NCBI RefSeq assembly: GCF_001653335.1 | Contig: NZ_CP015079.1 | Coordinates: 2,356,001-2,420,000, forward strand | Direction of reading: 5' to 3' | DNA length: 64,000 bases | Source: Nocardioides dokdonensis FR1436 | Lineage (GTDB): Bacteria > Actinomycetota > Actinomycetes > Propionibacteriales > Nocardioidaceae | Part shown: positions 26,376 to 35,560 of the stretch, one piece after another | Layout of the letters: every line of letters begins with the position of its first letter | Position numbering within the stretch: position 1 is the first letter of the stretch | Notes under the pieces: generated by a model | The model's database searches: none | Told to the model about the DNA's origin: nothing | The model's input: the letters and a program-made list of their open reading frames with translations, nothing else | Translations under genes and position numbers: made by a program

Positions 26376-26852
26376 GTGCTCAAGACCTATCAGGGGCTGG
26401 CGTACACCATCGCCGGACTCGTCGTGGTGCAGGCGGCCATGATCGCGTGGGCGTTCTTCGGGATGACCAACTGGATCTCCGACGAGGGGGGCGTGGTCAA
26501 CAAGCAGCTGCTCGAGTGCGAGAGCTGCGACATGAACTTCACCGCCGAGTGGGGCTTCGCGTTCCACATGTTCTTCATCGGACTGCTGCTGATCCCCCTG
26601 CTCTCGCTGGTGCTGCTCGTGGTCTCGTTCTTCACCAGGCTCCACGGCGCAACGGCGTACGCCGGCACGATCGTGGGCCTCGTCGTGCTGCAGGTCATCG
26701 TGCTGCCGATGCTCTCTCGCGAGATCGGGTCCGCCTTCGGGGCGCTGCACGGCGTCAATGCCCTGGTGATCCTGGCTGTGGCGGCCATGGCCGGGCACCG
26801 GGCCACTCCCGCGGCGCTCCGGGAGCCGCAGCACGCCTCCGTCGCGATGTAG
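26376..26852 (+). CDS. Four-helix integral membrane protein, partner of the multicopper oxidase
   Basis: 158 aa from GTG at 26376 (GGGGAGAGG upstream). There are four hydrophobic helices. Between the first two is an extracellular loop with a close cysteine pair (LLECESCDMNF), a possible metal or disulfide site, followed by a histidine in AFHMFFIG; another His is in ALHGVNALV. It is followed after 3 bp by a multicopper oxidase gene, so the two are co-expressed. A membrane heme or copper partner for the oxidase is an attractive but untested idea. No family name is certain. Confidence 0.7.
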   Translation: MLKTYQGLAYTIAGLVVVQAAMIAWAFFGMTNWISDEGGVVNKQLLECESCDMNFTAEWGFAFHMFFIGLLLIPLLSLVLLVVSFFTRLHGATAYAGTIVGLVVLQVIVLPMLSREIGSAFGALHGVNALVILAVAAMAGHRATPAALREPQHASVAM

Positions 26853-26855
26853 ACG

Positions 26856-28307
26856 ATGCGCCTGCGCGCGCGGTGGCGGTGGGTCGTGGCGGGCGCGGCC
26901 ACGGCGGCGCTGGTGGTGCCGGTGGGTTGGTCGTGGCAGGCGAGCCTGCTGCCCGACGAGTACGACATGGCGGCGATGGGCTACGCCGACTGGGGAGGCG
27001 GACCGGTCGGGGAGCCCGGGGCGCACGGGGCGCACGGACCCTCGGGGGTCCCCGTCGCCGAGCTCACCGAGACCGCGGCGGGTCCGGCCGACGTCCGGGA
27101 GACCTTCACCGTGCAGACCGCGAGCGCGGGCCGCTTCACCGTCAACGGGCAGACTCCCGGCCCGCTGCTTGAGGCCCGGGTCGGCGACCTGGTCGAGGTC
27201 ACCCTCGTCAACGACGACGTCGAGGAGGGCGTGACCCTGCACTGGCACGGGGTCGGCGTGCCGAACGCGGCGGACGGGGTCGCGGGGGTCACCCAGGACG
27301 CCGTCCTCCCGGGCCAGAGCCACGTCTACCGCTTCGTCGCCGACCAGGCCGGCTCGTTCTGGTACCACTCCCACCAGCTCAGCCACGAGCAGGTGCGCCG
27401 TGGTCTGCTGGGGCCGCTGGTGGTGCACGAGGAGCGCCCGGACCCGGCCGTGGTGGACCAGGTCGCGCTGCTGCACGCGTACGGCGACGGGCCGACCCTC
27501 AACGGGGAGCCGGGGGTCAGCGAGCTCGACGTCGCGCCCGGGCAACGGGTCCGCCTGCGGGTGGTGAACACCGACAACGGGCTCGCCACGGTCTGGGTCA
27601 CCGGTGCGGCGTTCGAGGTCACCGCCGTCGACGCGACCGACGTGAACGACCCGTCGCCGGTGGAGGACCGCGCGGTGCGCGTGCCGGCCGGCGGGCGGGT
27701 CGACCTGGGCCTGGAGGTACCGGCCGGCGGTGTCCGGGTCGACTTCGGCGGCACGACCAGCCTGGTCCTGGGCCGCGACCCCACCGGCGGTGCGGCCACC
27801 CTGCCCCCGACCGAGGTCGTCGACCTGCTCACCTACGGCCGGCCCACCGACCTCGGCCTCGACCCGACGGACCCCGACCGCGTCTTCGACTACCGCATCG
27901 GCAAGCGGCCCGGGTTCCTCGACGGGCGCCCCGGCATGTGGTGGAGCATCAACGGGCACCTCTTCCCCGACGTGGCGATGTTCATGGTCGAGGAGGGCGA
28001 CGTCGTGGTGGTGCGCATCGAGAACGGCAGCGACGACGCCCACCCGATGCACCTGCACGGGCACCACGCGGTGGTGCTCTCCCGCGACGGGGTGCCGGCG
28101 ACCGGCTCGCCGTGGTGGGTCGACTCGCTCGAGGTGGGCACCGGGGAGACCTTCGAGATCGCCTTCGTCGCCGACAACCCCGGGCTGTGGATGGACCACT
28201 GCCACAACCTGCCGCACGCCGCCCAGGGCCTGGTCTCGCACCTGATGTACGCCGGTGTCGTGTCGTCGTACCGCGTGGGGGGCGGACCGGGCAACCAGCC
28301 GGAGTGA
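26856..28307 (+). CDS. Multicopper oxidase
   Basis: 483 aa. One N-terminal hydrophobic segment (WVVAGAATAALVVPVGWSW) serves as signal or anchor. All four copper-binding blocks are present: TLHWHGVGVPN, WYHSHQLSHEQ, HPMHLHGHH and MDHCHNLPHAAQGLVSHL, the last containing the T1 cysteine. The reaction is one-electron oxidation of a substrate coupled to reduction of O2 to water; substrates could be Cu(I), Fe(II), Mn(II) or phenols. A His/Gly-rich stretch (EPGAHGAHGPSG) near the N terminus may bind copper. Expressed with the upstream membrane protein. Confidence 0.93.
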   Translation: MRLRARWRWVVAGAATAALVVPVGWSWQASLLPDEYDMAAMGYADWGGGPVGEPGAHGAHGPSGVPVAELTETAAGPADVRETFTVQTASAGRFTVNGQTPGPLLEARVGDLVEVTLVNDDVEEGVTLHWHGVGVPNAADGVAGVTQDAVLPGQSHVYRFVADQAGSFWYHSHQLSHEQVRRGLLGPLVVHEERPDPAVVDQVALLHAYGDGPTLNGEPGVSELDVAPGQRVRLRVVNTDNGLATVWVTGAAFEVTAVDATDVNDPSPVEDRAVRVPAGGRVDLGLEVPAGGVRVDFGGTTSLVLGRDPTGGAATLPPTEVVDLLTYGRPTDLGLDPTDPDRVFDYRIGKRPGFLDGRPGMWWSINGHLFPDVAMFMVEEGDVVVVRIENGSDDAHPMHLHGHHAVVLSRDGVPATGSPWWVDSLEVGTGETFEIAFVADNPGLWMDHCHNLPHAAQGLVSHLMYAGVVSSYRVGGGPGNQPE

Positions 28308-28364
28308 GCCGGAGGTCACCCGGCGGATGGTCTGCGAGGGGTGACGAACGGGTAGGAAGGAGCC

Positions 28365-30851
28365 GTGCCCCACGACCCGAGCGACCACTTCGTCCACGTC
28401 CGCGGCGCCAGCGAGCACAACCTCAAGAACATCGACGTCGACCTGCCGCGCGACGCCATGGTCGTCTTCACCGGCGTCTCCGGCTCCGGCAAGTCCTCGC
28501 TGGCCTTCGGCACCCTGTACGCCGAGGCGCAGCGCCGCTACTTCGAGTCGGTGGCGCCCTACGCCCGGCGGCTGCTGCAGCAGGTCGGGGCGCCGCACGT
28601 GCAGGAGATCACCGGTCTGCCCCCGGCCGTGGCGCTGCAGCAGCGTCGCGGGGCGCCAAGCTCCCGCTCGAGCGTCGGCACCCTCACCACCCTGTCCAAC
28701 CTGCTGCGGATGCTCTACTCGCGCGCCGGCACCTACCCGGAGGGTGCGTCGCGGCTGGGCGCCGAGGCCTTCTCGCCCAACACCGCCACCGGGGCGTGCC
28801 CCGTGTGCCACGGGCTGGGGGAGGTGCACGACGTGGCCGAGGACCTGCTGGTCCCCGATCCCTCGCTGAGCATCCGCGACGGGGCGATCGCCGCGTGGCC
28901 CGGCGCCTGGCAGGGCAAGAACCTGCTGCGGGTCGTGAAGGCGGTCGGCATCGACGTCGACGCACCCTTCGACCGGCTCTCGCGCGAGGACCGCGACTGG
29001 CTGCTCTACACCGACGAGCAGCCCCGCGTCCTCGTCGACAGGCGCGGGGAGCCCGACGACTCCACCGGACGCGACTACCACGGCACCTTCTGGAGCGCCC
29101 GCAAGCACGTGCGCCACGTGCTGGCCGACACCAAGAGCCAGATGATGCGCGACAAGGCGATGCGCTTCGTGCGGACCGTCGTCTGCTCGGCCTGCGAGGG
29201 CACCGGGCTGCAGGCGGACTCGCTGGCGGTGACCTTCAGGGGGCTGTCCATCGCGCAGGTCAACGCGCTCTCCTTCCACGACCTCCTCGCGCTGCTGCGA
29301 CCTGTGGCCGAGCTGACCGAGGCGGGTGCGGCGACGTCCTCGGCCGACTCGGGGGAGGCGACCGAGGTGGCGGTGCGCCTCAGCGCGGACCTGGTGGCCC
29401 GGGTCGAGGTGCTGCTCGAGCTGGGGCTGGGCTACCTGTCGCTGGGCCGCACCTCCACGACCCTCTCGCCCGGCGAGGCGCAGCGGCTGCGGATCGCCAC
29501 CCAGCTGCGCTCGGGCCTCTTCGGGGTCGTCTACGTCCTCGACGAGCCGTCCGCGGGGCTGCACCCTGCCGACGCGGAACCCCTGCTCGACGTGCTCGAG
29601 CAGCTCCTGGGGTCGGGCAACTCGCTGTTCGTGGTCGAGCACGACCTCGACGTCGTCCGTCGCGCCGACTGGATCGTCGACATCGGGCCGGGAGCCGGTG
29701 AGGGAGGGGGACAGGTGCTGTACTCCGGACCGGTCGCGGGCCTCGAGCAGGTCGAGGGATCGATCACCGGCGACCACCTCTTCGGGCGCGTCGAGGCGGT
29801 CGAGCGCCCCCAGCGCACCCCGCAGAGCTGGCTGCACCTGCGCGGGGTCACCCGGCACAACCTCGTCGACCTGTCGGTGGACGTGCCGCTGTGCGTGCTG
29901 ACCGCGGTGACCGGGGTGTCCGGGTCGGGGAAGTCGACCCTGGTCACCCAGGTCCTCGCCGAGCTGGTGCGCCGCCACCTCGGCCAGGCCCCCGACGACG
30001 CCGGCGACGACGGGACGAGCGACCTGGAGATCGACGTCGACGACGCGACCGGGCTGGAGTCCTTCGACCGGTTGGTGCGTGTCGACCAGCGACCGATCGG
30101 GCGCACGCCCCGGTCCAACCTGGCCACCTACACCGGGCTCTTCGACGCGGTGCGCAAGCTGTACGCCGCGACCCCCGAGGCCCGCGAGCGGGGCTACGGC
30201 GCGGGCCGGTTCTCCTTCAACGTCGCCGAGGGGCGCTGCGAGACCTGCCAGGGTGAGGGGTCAGTCTCGGTCGAGCTGCTGTTCCTGCCCGGCACCTACG
30301 CGCCCTGCCCGACCTGCCACGGCGCGCGCTACAACGCCGAGACCCTCGAGATCACGTACCGCGGCCGGAGCATCGCCGACGTGCTGGCCCTCTCGGTCGA
30401 CGAGGCGGCCGACTTCCTGGCCGACGTCCCGGCGGCCGCCCGCAGCCTGGTCACGCTGCGCGAGGTGGGCCTGGGCTACCTGCGCCTGGGGCAGCCGGCC
30501 ACCGAGCTCAGCGGCGGGGAGGCGCAGCGGATCAAGCTGGCCACCGAGCTGCAGCGCGCCCGCCGCGGTCACGCCCTCTACCTGCTCGACGAGCCGACCG
30601 CGGGGCTGCACCCGGCCGACATCGCCCTGCTGGTGCGCCAGCTGCACCGCCTGGTCGACGCCGGCAACACCGTCGTGCTGGTCGAGCACGACCTCGACAC
30701 CATCGCCGGCGCCGACTGGGTGATCGACCTCGGCCCGGCCGGCGGCGACGAGGGTGGTCGGGTGGTGGCCACCGGCACCCCGCAGGAGGTCGCCCGGGCC
30801 GAGGGCAGCGCCACGGCGCCGTACCTGGCCCGGCGCCTGGCCGAGCGTTGA
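28365..30851 (+). CDS. UvrA2-type excinuclease ABC subunit A paralogue
   Basis: 828 aa from GTG, clearly shorter than UvrA (~950). Two ABC ATPase halves are visible: Walker [19 protein letters not shown] and [15 protein letters not shown]; signatures [12 protein letters not shown] and [12 protein letters not shown]; Walker [12 protein letters not shown] and [11 protein letters not shown]. Zinc-binding pairs are [18 protein letters not shown] and CETCQGEG with [10 protein letters not shown]. The UvrB-binding insertion appears missing, as in UvrA2 proteins of Deinococcus and Streptomyces, where roles in DNA damage tolerance or drug resistance are proposed. It stands alone, with its own terminator. 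Confidence 0.9.
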   Translation: MPHDPSDHFVHVRGASEHNLKNIDVDLPRDAMVVFTGVSGSGKSSLAFGTLYAEAQRRYFESVAPYARRLLQQVGAPHVQEITGLPPAVALQQRRGAPSSRSSVGTLTTLSNLLRMLYSRAGTYPEGASRLGAEAFSPNTATGACPVCHGLGEVHDVAEDLLVPDPSLSIRDGAIAAWPGAWQGKNLLRVVKAVGIDVDAPFDRLSREDRDWLLYTDEQPRVLVDRRGEPDDSTGRDYHGTFWSARKHVRHVLADTKSQMMRDKAMRFVRTVVCSACEGTGLQADSLAVTFRGLSIAQVNALSFHDLLALLRPVAELTEAGAATSSADSGEATEVAVRLSADLVARVEVLLELGLGYLSLGRTSTTLSPGEAQRLRIATQLRSGLFGVVYVLDEPSAGLHPADAEPLLDVLEQLLGSGNSLFVVEHDLDVVRRADWIVDIGPGAGEGGGQVLYSGPVAGLEQVEGSITGDHLFGRVEAVERPQRTPQSWLHLRGVTRHNLVDLSVDVPLCVLTAVTGVSGSGKSTLVTQVLAELVRRHLGQAPDDAGDDGTSDLEIDVDDATGLESFDRLVRVDQRPIGRTPRSNLATYTGLFDAVRKLYAATPEARERGYGAGRFSFNVAEGRCETCQGEGSVSVELLFLPGTYAPCPTCHGARYNAETLEITYRGRSIADVLALSVDEAADFLADVPAAARSLVTLREVGLGYLRLGQPATELSGGEAQRIKLATELQRARRGHALYLLDEPTAGLHPADIALLVRQLHRLVDAGNTVVLVEHDLDTIAGADWVIDLGPAGGDEGGRVVATGTPQEVARAEGSATAPYLARRLAER

Positions 30852-30886
30852 GCGACCAGGGGGCGCTGCTACCGTCCGGGCAACCG

Positions 30887-30914
30887 CGGGTCGTAGCCGA
30901 CCCGGTCAGTTTTT
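30887..30914 (+). terminator. Rho-independent terminator after the uvrA2-like gene
   Basis: CGGGTCG (30887-30893), loop TAGC, CGACCCG (30898-30904), then TTTTT at 30910-30914, 36 bp after the stop codon. One of the few hairpins here with a T tract. Confidence 0.7.
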
Positions 30915-31063
30915 CGTAGGACCCGTCGACCGATGCGCAACGGAGCGCGTCGACGCCCTGTGCCCCCCTGCACGCAGCCGCCCACCGGCCGGCGCGTCGG
31001 GTAGCGCGATGCGCAGGGTGCCCCGACGCGCGCCCTGCGACGAGTGTGGAGGAGGTGGCGCGC

Positions 31064-32764
31064 GTGCTCGAGCTCGACTCGGCCCCGTTCGGCGCGGCAA
31101 CGGCGATCGGTCTGATCGTCTTCTTCTACGGGGGCACCTTCTGGGTGTCCTCGCGGATCGGCAAGAAGCAGGAGAACGCCGACGACTACATGACGGCCGG
31201 CAACCAGGTCGGCTTCGGGATCTCGGCGGCCAGCATGACGGCCACCTGGATCTGGGCCTCCTCGATGTACGCCTCGGCGACCTCCGGCTACACCTACGGG
31301 ATCTCCGGGCCCATCCACTACGGGCTGTGGGGGGCGCTGATGATCCTGTTCATCTACCCCTTCGGCAAGCGGATCCGGGCCGTCGCGCCGCGGGCGCACA
31401 CGCTGGCCGAGGTGATGTACGTCCGGCACGGCCGGTCCAGCCAGCTGATGCTGGCCGGCTCCAACGTGGTCGGCAGCGTGATCAGCCTGATGTCGAACTT
31501 CATCGCCGGCGGGGTGCTGATCTCGCTCCTGACGCCGTTCAACTTCATCCAGGGCATCTTCACCGTGGCCGCCGGGGTGCTGCTCTACACGTTGTGGTCG
31601 GGCTTCCGGGCCTCGGTGCTCACCGACTTCGTGCAGGTCGTCGGCATGCTCGGCGCGGTGGCGGTCATCGTCCCGTTCATCTTCCTCGCGGCGGGCTTCC
31701 CGGCCGCCTTCGAGACGGGCGCGGGCAACCTCACGGCGCAGCAGGGCAGCTTCTTCTCCAGCGACGCCTTCCTCAACCAGGGCGCGCCCTACATCGCCGC
31801 GGTGCTGGCCTACGCGATCGGCAACCAGACGATCGCCCAGCGGCTGTTCGCCGTGCGCGCCGATCTCATCAAGCCGACCTTCATCACGGCGACCATCGGC
31901 TACGGCGCCATGGTGATCGGGGTCGGGATGCTGGGGGTCCTGGCGCTCTACCTGGGCTTCGAGCCCACCGGGGGCGACTCCAACAACCTGATCCCGGGGA
32001 TGGCGGCGGAGTACCTGCCGCCGGTGCTGCTGGCGGTCTTCTTCCTGATGATCATCGGTGCGCTGTCCTCGACCGCGGACTCCGACCTATCCGCGCTGTC
32101 GTCGATCGTGATGACCGACGTCTACGGGCAGAACGTGGCTGGCAAGGGCGATGCCGACCCCCGGACCATGCTGCTCATCGGGCGGGTCACCATGGTCGTG
32201 GCCAGCGCGGTCGCGGTCGCGTTCGCGAGCCTGGAGCTGAACATCCTCGACCTGCTCGTCTTCGTCGGCGCCCTCTGGGGGGCACTGGTCTTCCCGGTGC
32301 TGGCCAGCTTCTACTGGGACAAGGTCACCAACAAGGCCTTCACGGTCTCGGTGGTCGCTGCGCTGGCAGCCTTCCTGCCGGTGCGGTTCGGCTGGGTCTC
32401 CATGGGCGGACCCATCGGGCTGCTGGTCGACCTGGCCTCCGTGGTCGGCATCGGCGTCGTGCTCGGGCTGATGGTCTTCGGGTTCTGGGGGGTGCGCCCG
32501 GCGCAGGTGGTCGGCGTCCTCGCGATGGTCGTCTCGGCGCCGTTCGTCCTGGGCTTCCTGCACGACTACGCCACCCTCAGCGGCTCGTTGGTCGCCTACG
32601 CGGTGAGCACGGTCGTGTGCTGGTCGATGTCGGTGGGCCAGACCGAGCGGTTCGACTTCACCGAGATCGCGGAACGCACCGGTGACTTCGATGTCGAGGT
32701 CGTGGACGGGAGCGGGCGTCACGACGACGACCCGCAGCAGAGCCTGAGCGAGGAGATCCGATGA
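31064..32764 (+). CDS. Sodium/solute symporter (SSS family)
   Basis: About 566 aa from GTG at 31064, chosen because GGAGGAGG (31048-31055) lies 8 bp before it; an in-frame GTG at 31046 is possible but would precede that site. It has about 13 transmembrane helices. Motifs of the SSS family: ADDYMTAGNQVGFGISAASM, TATWIWASSMYAS and ALSSTADSDLSALSSIVMTD, the last holding the sodium-site serines of TM8. The substrate is not clear; related proteins carry small organic acids, urea or amino acids. It overlaps by 4 bp a 43-aa membrane protein that is probably its small subunit. Confidence 0.88.
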   Translation: MLELDSAPFGAATAIGLIVFFYGGTFWVSSRIGKKQENADDYMTAGNQVGFGISAASMTATWIWASSMYASATSGYTYGISGPIHYGLWGALMILFIYPFGKRIRAVAPRAHTLAEVMYVRHGRSSQLMLAGSNVVGSVISLMSNFIAGGVLISLLTPFNFIQGIFTVAAGVLLYTLWSGFRASVLTDFVQVVGMLGAVAVIVPFIFLAAGFPAAFETGAGNLTAQQGSFFSSDAFLNQGAPYIAAVLAYAIGNQTIAQRLFAVRADLIKPTFITATIGYGAMVIGVGMLGVLALYLGFEPTGGDSNNLIPGMAAEYLPPVLLAVFFLMIIGALSSTADSDLSALSSIVMTDVYGQNVAGKGDADPRTMLLIGRVTMVVASAVAVAFASLELNILDLLVFVGALWGALVFPVLASFYWDKVTNKAFTVSVVAALAAFLPVRFGWVSMGGPIGLLVDLASVVGIGVVLGLMVFGFWGVRPAQVVGVLAMVVSAPFVLGFLHDYATLSGSLVAYAVSTVVCWSMSVGQTERFDFTEIAERTGDFDVEVVDGSGRHDDDPQQSLSEEIR

Positions 32765-32892
32765 GCACGACGATCCTGACCCTGTACGTCCTGATCTGGC
32801 CGGTCGTCGTGGCCGGTGTGCTGTTCGTCATCTGCCGGGCGTTCCTGCGGGAGTGGACCTCCGCGCGCCGCGAGGGCCGCGACCTGATCTGA
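32761..32892 (+). CDS. Small single-helix membrane protein, symporter accessory subunit
   Basis: 43 aa, ATG overlapping the symporter stop (ATGA). It is mostly one transmembrane helix (LYVLIWPVVVAGVLFVICRA) with a basic cytoplasmic tail (FLREWTSARREGRDLI). The 4-bp overlap and topology suit a small subunit of the transporter, as annotated after similar actinobacterial symporters. It is easy to miss because of its length. Confidence 0.72.
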   Translation: MSTTILTLYVLIWPVVVAGVLFVICRAFLREWTSARREGRDLI

Positions 32893-32917
32893 GTCGGGGC
32901 GGGGCGGGGCGGTCGGC

Positions 32918-33922
32918 TCAGGCCGGGCCGGGCGGCTCGACCGCGGACGAGACCAGCACCAGCCCGGTGCGCTCGCGCAGGACGGACGGCAGCATCGAGC
33001 AGGCGACGAGGGCGACGAATCCGCTGATGATCTTGTCGCCGAGCGAGATCAGCGTGTTCGACAGCCCCACGGCGACGGCCAGGGTGTCGGTCATCTGCAG
33101 GAAGGTGGAGGTGACCTGGTCCTGGCTGTGGCCGGTGCTGCCGCCGTAGAGCAGCACCAGCAGGGGGACCGCGACCAGGGTGCAGGCCAGTGCGACGAGC
33201 ACGTTGAGGCCCAGGAACCGCGGCAGCGTGCGACCGAGGCCGAGGCGGCGCACGCCGTAGCCCCACAGCAGCGCCCCGGTCACGTTGACCAGGGCGAACG
33301 GGATCGAGTCGGCGCCGCTGACCGTGGACGCTCCCACGTTCGTGGCGACCCCGACGACGGCGCCGTACCAGGGACCGAGGGCGATCGCTGCGATCGCGGT
33401 GCCGACCATGTCGAGATGGACCGGCAGCTCGAGGAAGTCCACGAGGGCCCGGCCCACGAAGTTGACCGCGATGCACGCGGCCATGAGGCCCAGCGTGAGC
33501 CGCAGCCGAGGTGTCGCCTGAGCGGTGGCGGTGGCGGCGGACTCAACGGGCTCAGCGGGCTCGGTGGCCTGGTCGGTCCGGGCCTGCGCGACCGGCGCCG
33601 GCGTCGGTCGCGGCGCGCCGGACTCGCGGGCCTCGGCGATCCAGGCGTCCACCTGCTCGTCGCTGGCGCCGAGGACCTCGGCGATCTCGCGCACCAGCAC
33701 GAGGTTGATCCGGGCGCGCCCGGTGCGGAAGACGTCGTAGACGGTGGTGCGCGCGACCCGTGCGACGTGCTCCGAGCGGCCCTGGGCGATCCGCAGCTCG
33801 GCGACGCGCCGCGCGATCTCGGCGTACGACGGCTCGCCGACCTCCGCGCGCAGCGCCTGCAGCCGGACCGCGAGCAGGTCCCACTCGCTGCCGAGAGGGG
33901 TCTCAGCGGGGTTCTCGATCAC
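32918..33922 (-). CDS. HTH domain fused to an ECF-S-component-like membrane domain
   Basis: 334 aa from GTG at 33922, chosen for the GAGGTGG just upstream; frame extension further 5' lacks coding character. Residues ~10-95 form an XRE-like helix-turn-helix (YAEIARRVAELRIAQGRSEH, TTVYDVFRTGRARINLVLVR, EIAEVLGASDEQVDAWIAEA). A Pro/Ala linker follows, then about six transmembrane helices (about 130-310). The helices resemble ECF transporter S components and their relatives: LELPVHLDMVGTAIAAIALG then GPWYGAVVGVATNVGAS. Such fusions could sense a ligand at the membrane and act on DNA, or control their own transport unit. No EcfA/EcfT genes are adjacent. Confidence 0.7.
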   Translation of the reverse strand: MIENPAETPLGSEWDLLAVRLQALRAEVGEPSYAEIARRVAELRIAQGRSEHVARVARTTVYDVFRTGRARINLVLVREIAEVLGASDEQVDAWIAEARESGAPRPTPAPVAQARTDQATEPAEPVESAATATAQATPRLRLTLGLMAACIAVNFVGRALVDFLELPVHLDMVGTAIAAIALGPWYGAVVGVATNVGASTVSGADSIPFALVNVTGALLWGYGVRRLGLGRTLPRFLGLNVLVALACTLVAVPLLVLLYGGSTGHSQDQVTSTFLQMTDTLAVAVGLSNTLISLGDKIISGFVALVACSMLPSVLRERTGLVLVSSAVEPPGPA

Positions 33923-34097
33923 CGCTGCTGCCACCTCGTCCCTGTGCCGGATCCCTGCGGGGACCACTGTACGAAGCGTGGGGGCGTTGTTCGGGTTCGT
34001 TCGGATTCTTTGCCGATCCTGGTGGAAAGGGGCCCCGGGGGCGTACACCTGACGTGTGCGTCCTGGCCCGTCGTGGGCCGAGCGAAGGAGTGGGAAG

Positions 34098-34508
34098 ATG
34101 TCGATGGCCGCTGCCGACCCGTCCGGGTCAGTCCGGTCCGCGTGCGAGTTCACCGCCGACCTGAGCCACCTGGTCTTCGACGAGGAGGGGACCGTCGCGC
34201 GGGAGAACCTGGTGCTCAGCCCCGAGCTGCGCGTCGACGAGACGCACCTGCACTTCACCGACGGTGCCTCGCTCTTCTACTGGGTCTTCTCCTTCCACTG
34301 GAACGGCGAGCGCTGGCACGGCCAGCTGCACGAGTCGCGCCACCGCGACCTGCTCATCACCCAGGCGCGGGCGGTGATGGCCGGGTTCCTCCCGTTCAGC
34401 CGCTTCCAGGACACCGCGGGGCTGGTGCGCACCGAGCAGGAGCACTACAGCACCGACGACCTGCGCCGGTTCGGCTGCCGCTACCGCTACGAGAAGCTGG
34501 GCTGGTAG
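34098..34508 (+). CDS. Hypothetical protein
   Basis: 136 aa from the ATG at 34098, with GGAGTGGGAAG immediately upstream. Soluble, no signal peptide. Aromatic-rich centre (LHFTDGASLFYWVFSFHWNG, RWHGQLHESRH) and a C-terminal RYRYEKLGW. No family recognised. It is divergent from the HTH-ECF-S-like gene, separated by ~175 bp. Confidence 0.6.
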   Translation: MSMAAADPSGSVRSACEFTADLSHLVFDEEGTVARENLVLSPELRVDETHLHFTDGASLFYWVFSFHWNGERWHGQLHESRHRDLLITQARAVMAGFLPFSRFQDTAGLVRTEQEHYSTDDLRRFGCRYRYEKLGW

Positions 34509-34621
34509 CCCCGCCCGGCTGCGCCGGGGCCTTCCCTCGTGGGCGGTGCGGGCTTATGTTCGATCCCACGCCGTCACCAGTCAGCGAGGCGGTCGACCCA
34601 GCTCTCGGGAGGATCACCCGC

Positions 34622-35560
34622 ATGCGTCCACGTCAGATCGTCGCCGCCCTCGCCACGTCCGCGGTCGCCGTCACCGTCCTGACCGGAGCGGCACCGGCCG
34701 ACCTGCGTCCGGTGGCCTCACCGGGCGTCCAGGCCTGTGCGGAGGCCCCGGACCAGGCCCGCGTGCGCCAGGGCGCCCAGGTGGCCGAGCCGGCGCTCTA
34801 CGCCAAGAAGGACGCCCGCAAGTACGGCGTCATCAAGGACCTGCCGACCCTGGCGCCCGGCTCGGTCGAGGTGGAGACCGTCTTCCACGTCGTGACCGAG
34901 ACGACGCCGACCCCGGCGCAACGCGCGCGGACGACGTCGATGATCGACGCCCAGATGCAGGTGCTCAACGACGCCTACGCGGGCACCACGTCCCCCGACG
35001 CAGCAGCCACTCCCTTCCGGTTCACGCTCGACCACGTGACCTGGACCGTGGACGCCACCTGGGCGCACGTCTCCCCGGGCAAGCCCGAGCGGGACATGAA
35101 GGCCGCGCTGCACGAGGGGGACTCCGAGACCCTCAACGTCTACGCCGCCGACATCGGCGACAACCTGCTCGGCTGGGCCTACTTCCCCAAGGGCTACAAC
35201 AACGGCCGGGACTACATCGACGGCGTGGTGCTGCTCGACGAGTCGATGCCCGGCGGCACCGTCAACGCCTACAACGAGGGCGACACCCTGACCCACGAGG
35301 TGGGCCACTGGCTGATGCTCGAGCACACGTTCGCCGGTGGCTGCTCGGCGTCCGGGGACGGGGTGGCCGACACCCCGCGCGAGGCCGTGCCGCAGTTCGG
35401 GTGCCCCGAGGGCGCCGACACCTGCCCCACGCCCGGGCTCGACCCCATCCACAACTTCATGGACTACAGCGTCGATGCCTGCATGGACATGTTCACCCCG
35501 GGCCAGGCCGACCGGATGAGCGACGCCTGGCAGGACTTCCGGGCCGGGGGCAACGGCTGA
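34622..35560 (+). CDS. Secreted M43-type zinc metalloprotease with altered metzincin motif
   Basis: 312 aa from the ATG at 34622, giving a signal peptide (MRPRQIVAALATSAVAVTVL). An in-frame ATG at 34556 would only lengthen it. The catalytic segment is LTHEVGHWLMLEHTF: His225, Glu226, His229 and the third His are kept, but the conserved Gly of HExxHxxGxxH is Met. A Met-turn (HNFMDYSVDACM) and paired cysteines (GGCSASGDG, FGCPEGADTC) are as in pappalysin-like M43 enzymes. Predicted secreted protease of unknown target. It is directly followed by the HIT gene in an overlapping start/stop. Confidence 0.85.
   Translation: MRPRQIVAALATSAVAVTVLTGAAPADLRPVASPGVQACAEAPDQARVRQGAQVAEPALYAKKDARKYGVIKDLPTLAPGSVEVETVFHVVTETTPTPAQRARTTSMIDAQMQVLNDAYAGTTSPDAAATPFRFTLDHVTWTVDATWAHVSPGKPERDMKAALHEGDSETLNVYAADIGDNLLGWAYFPKGYNNGRDYIDGVVLLDESMPGGTVNAYNEGDTLTHEVGHWLMLEHTFAGGCSASGDGVADTPREAVPQFGCPEGADTCPTPGLDPIHNFMDYSVDACMDMFTPGQADRMSDAWQDFRAGGNG

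Noticed and set aside
26316..29978. Very long open frame (over 1200 codons) on the minus strand
   Set aside because: It is antisense to a multicopper oxidase and the uvrA2-like gene and has the His/Gly/Arg/Val-rich composition of high-GC shadow frames; no domain motifs.
30852..31045. Possible riboswitch upstream of the SSS symporter
   Set aside because: The only clear structure is the terminator of the preceding gene; no known aptamer motif recognised.
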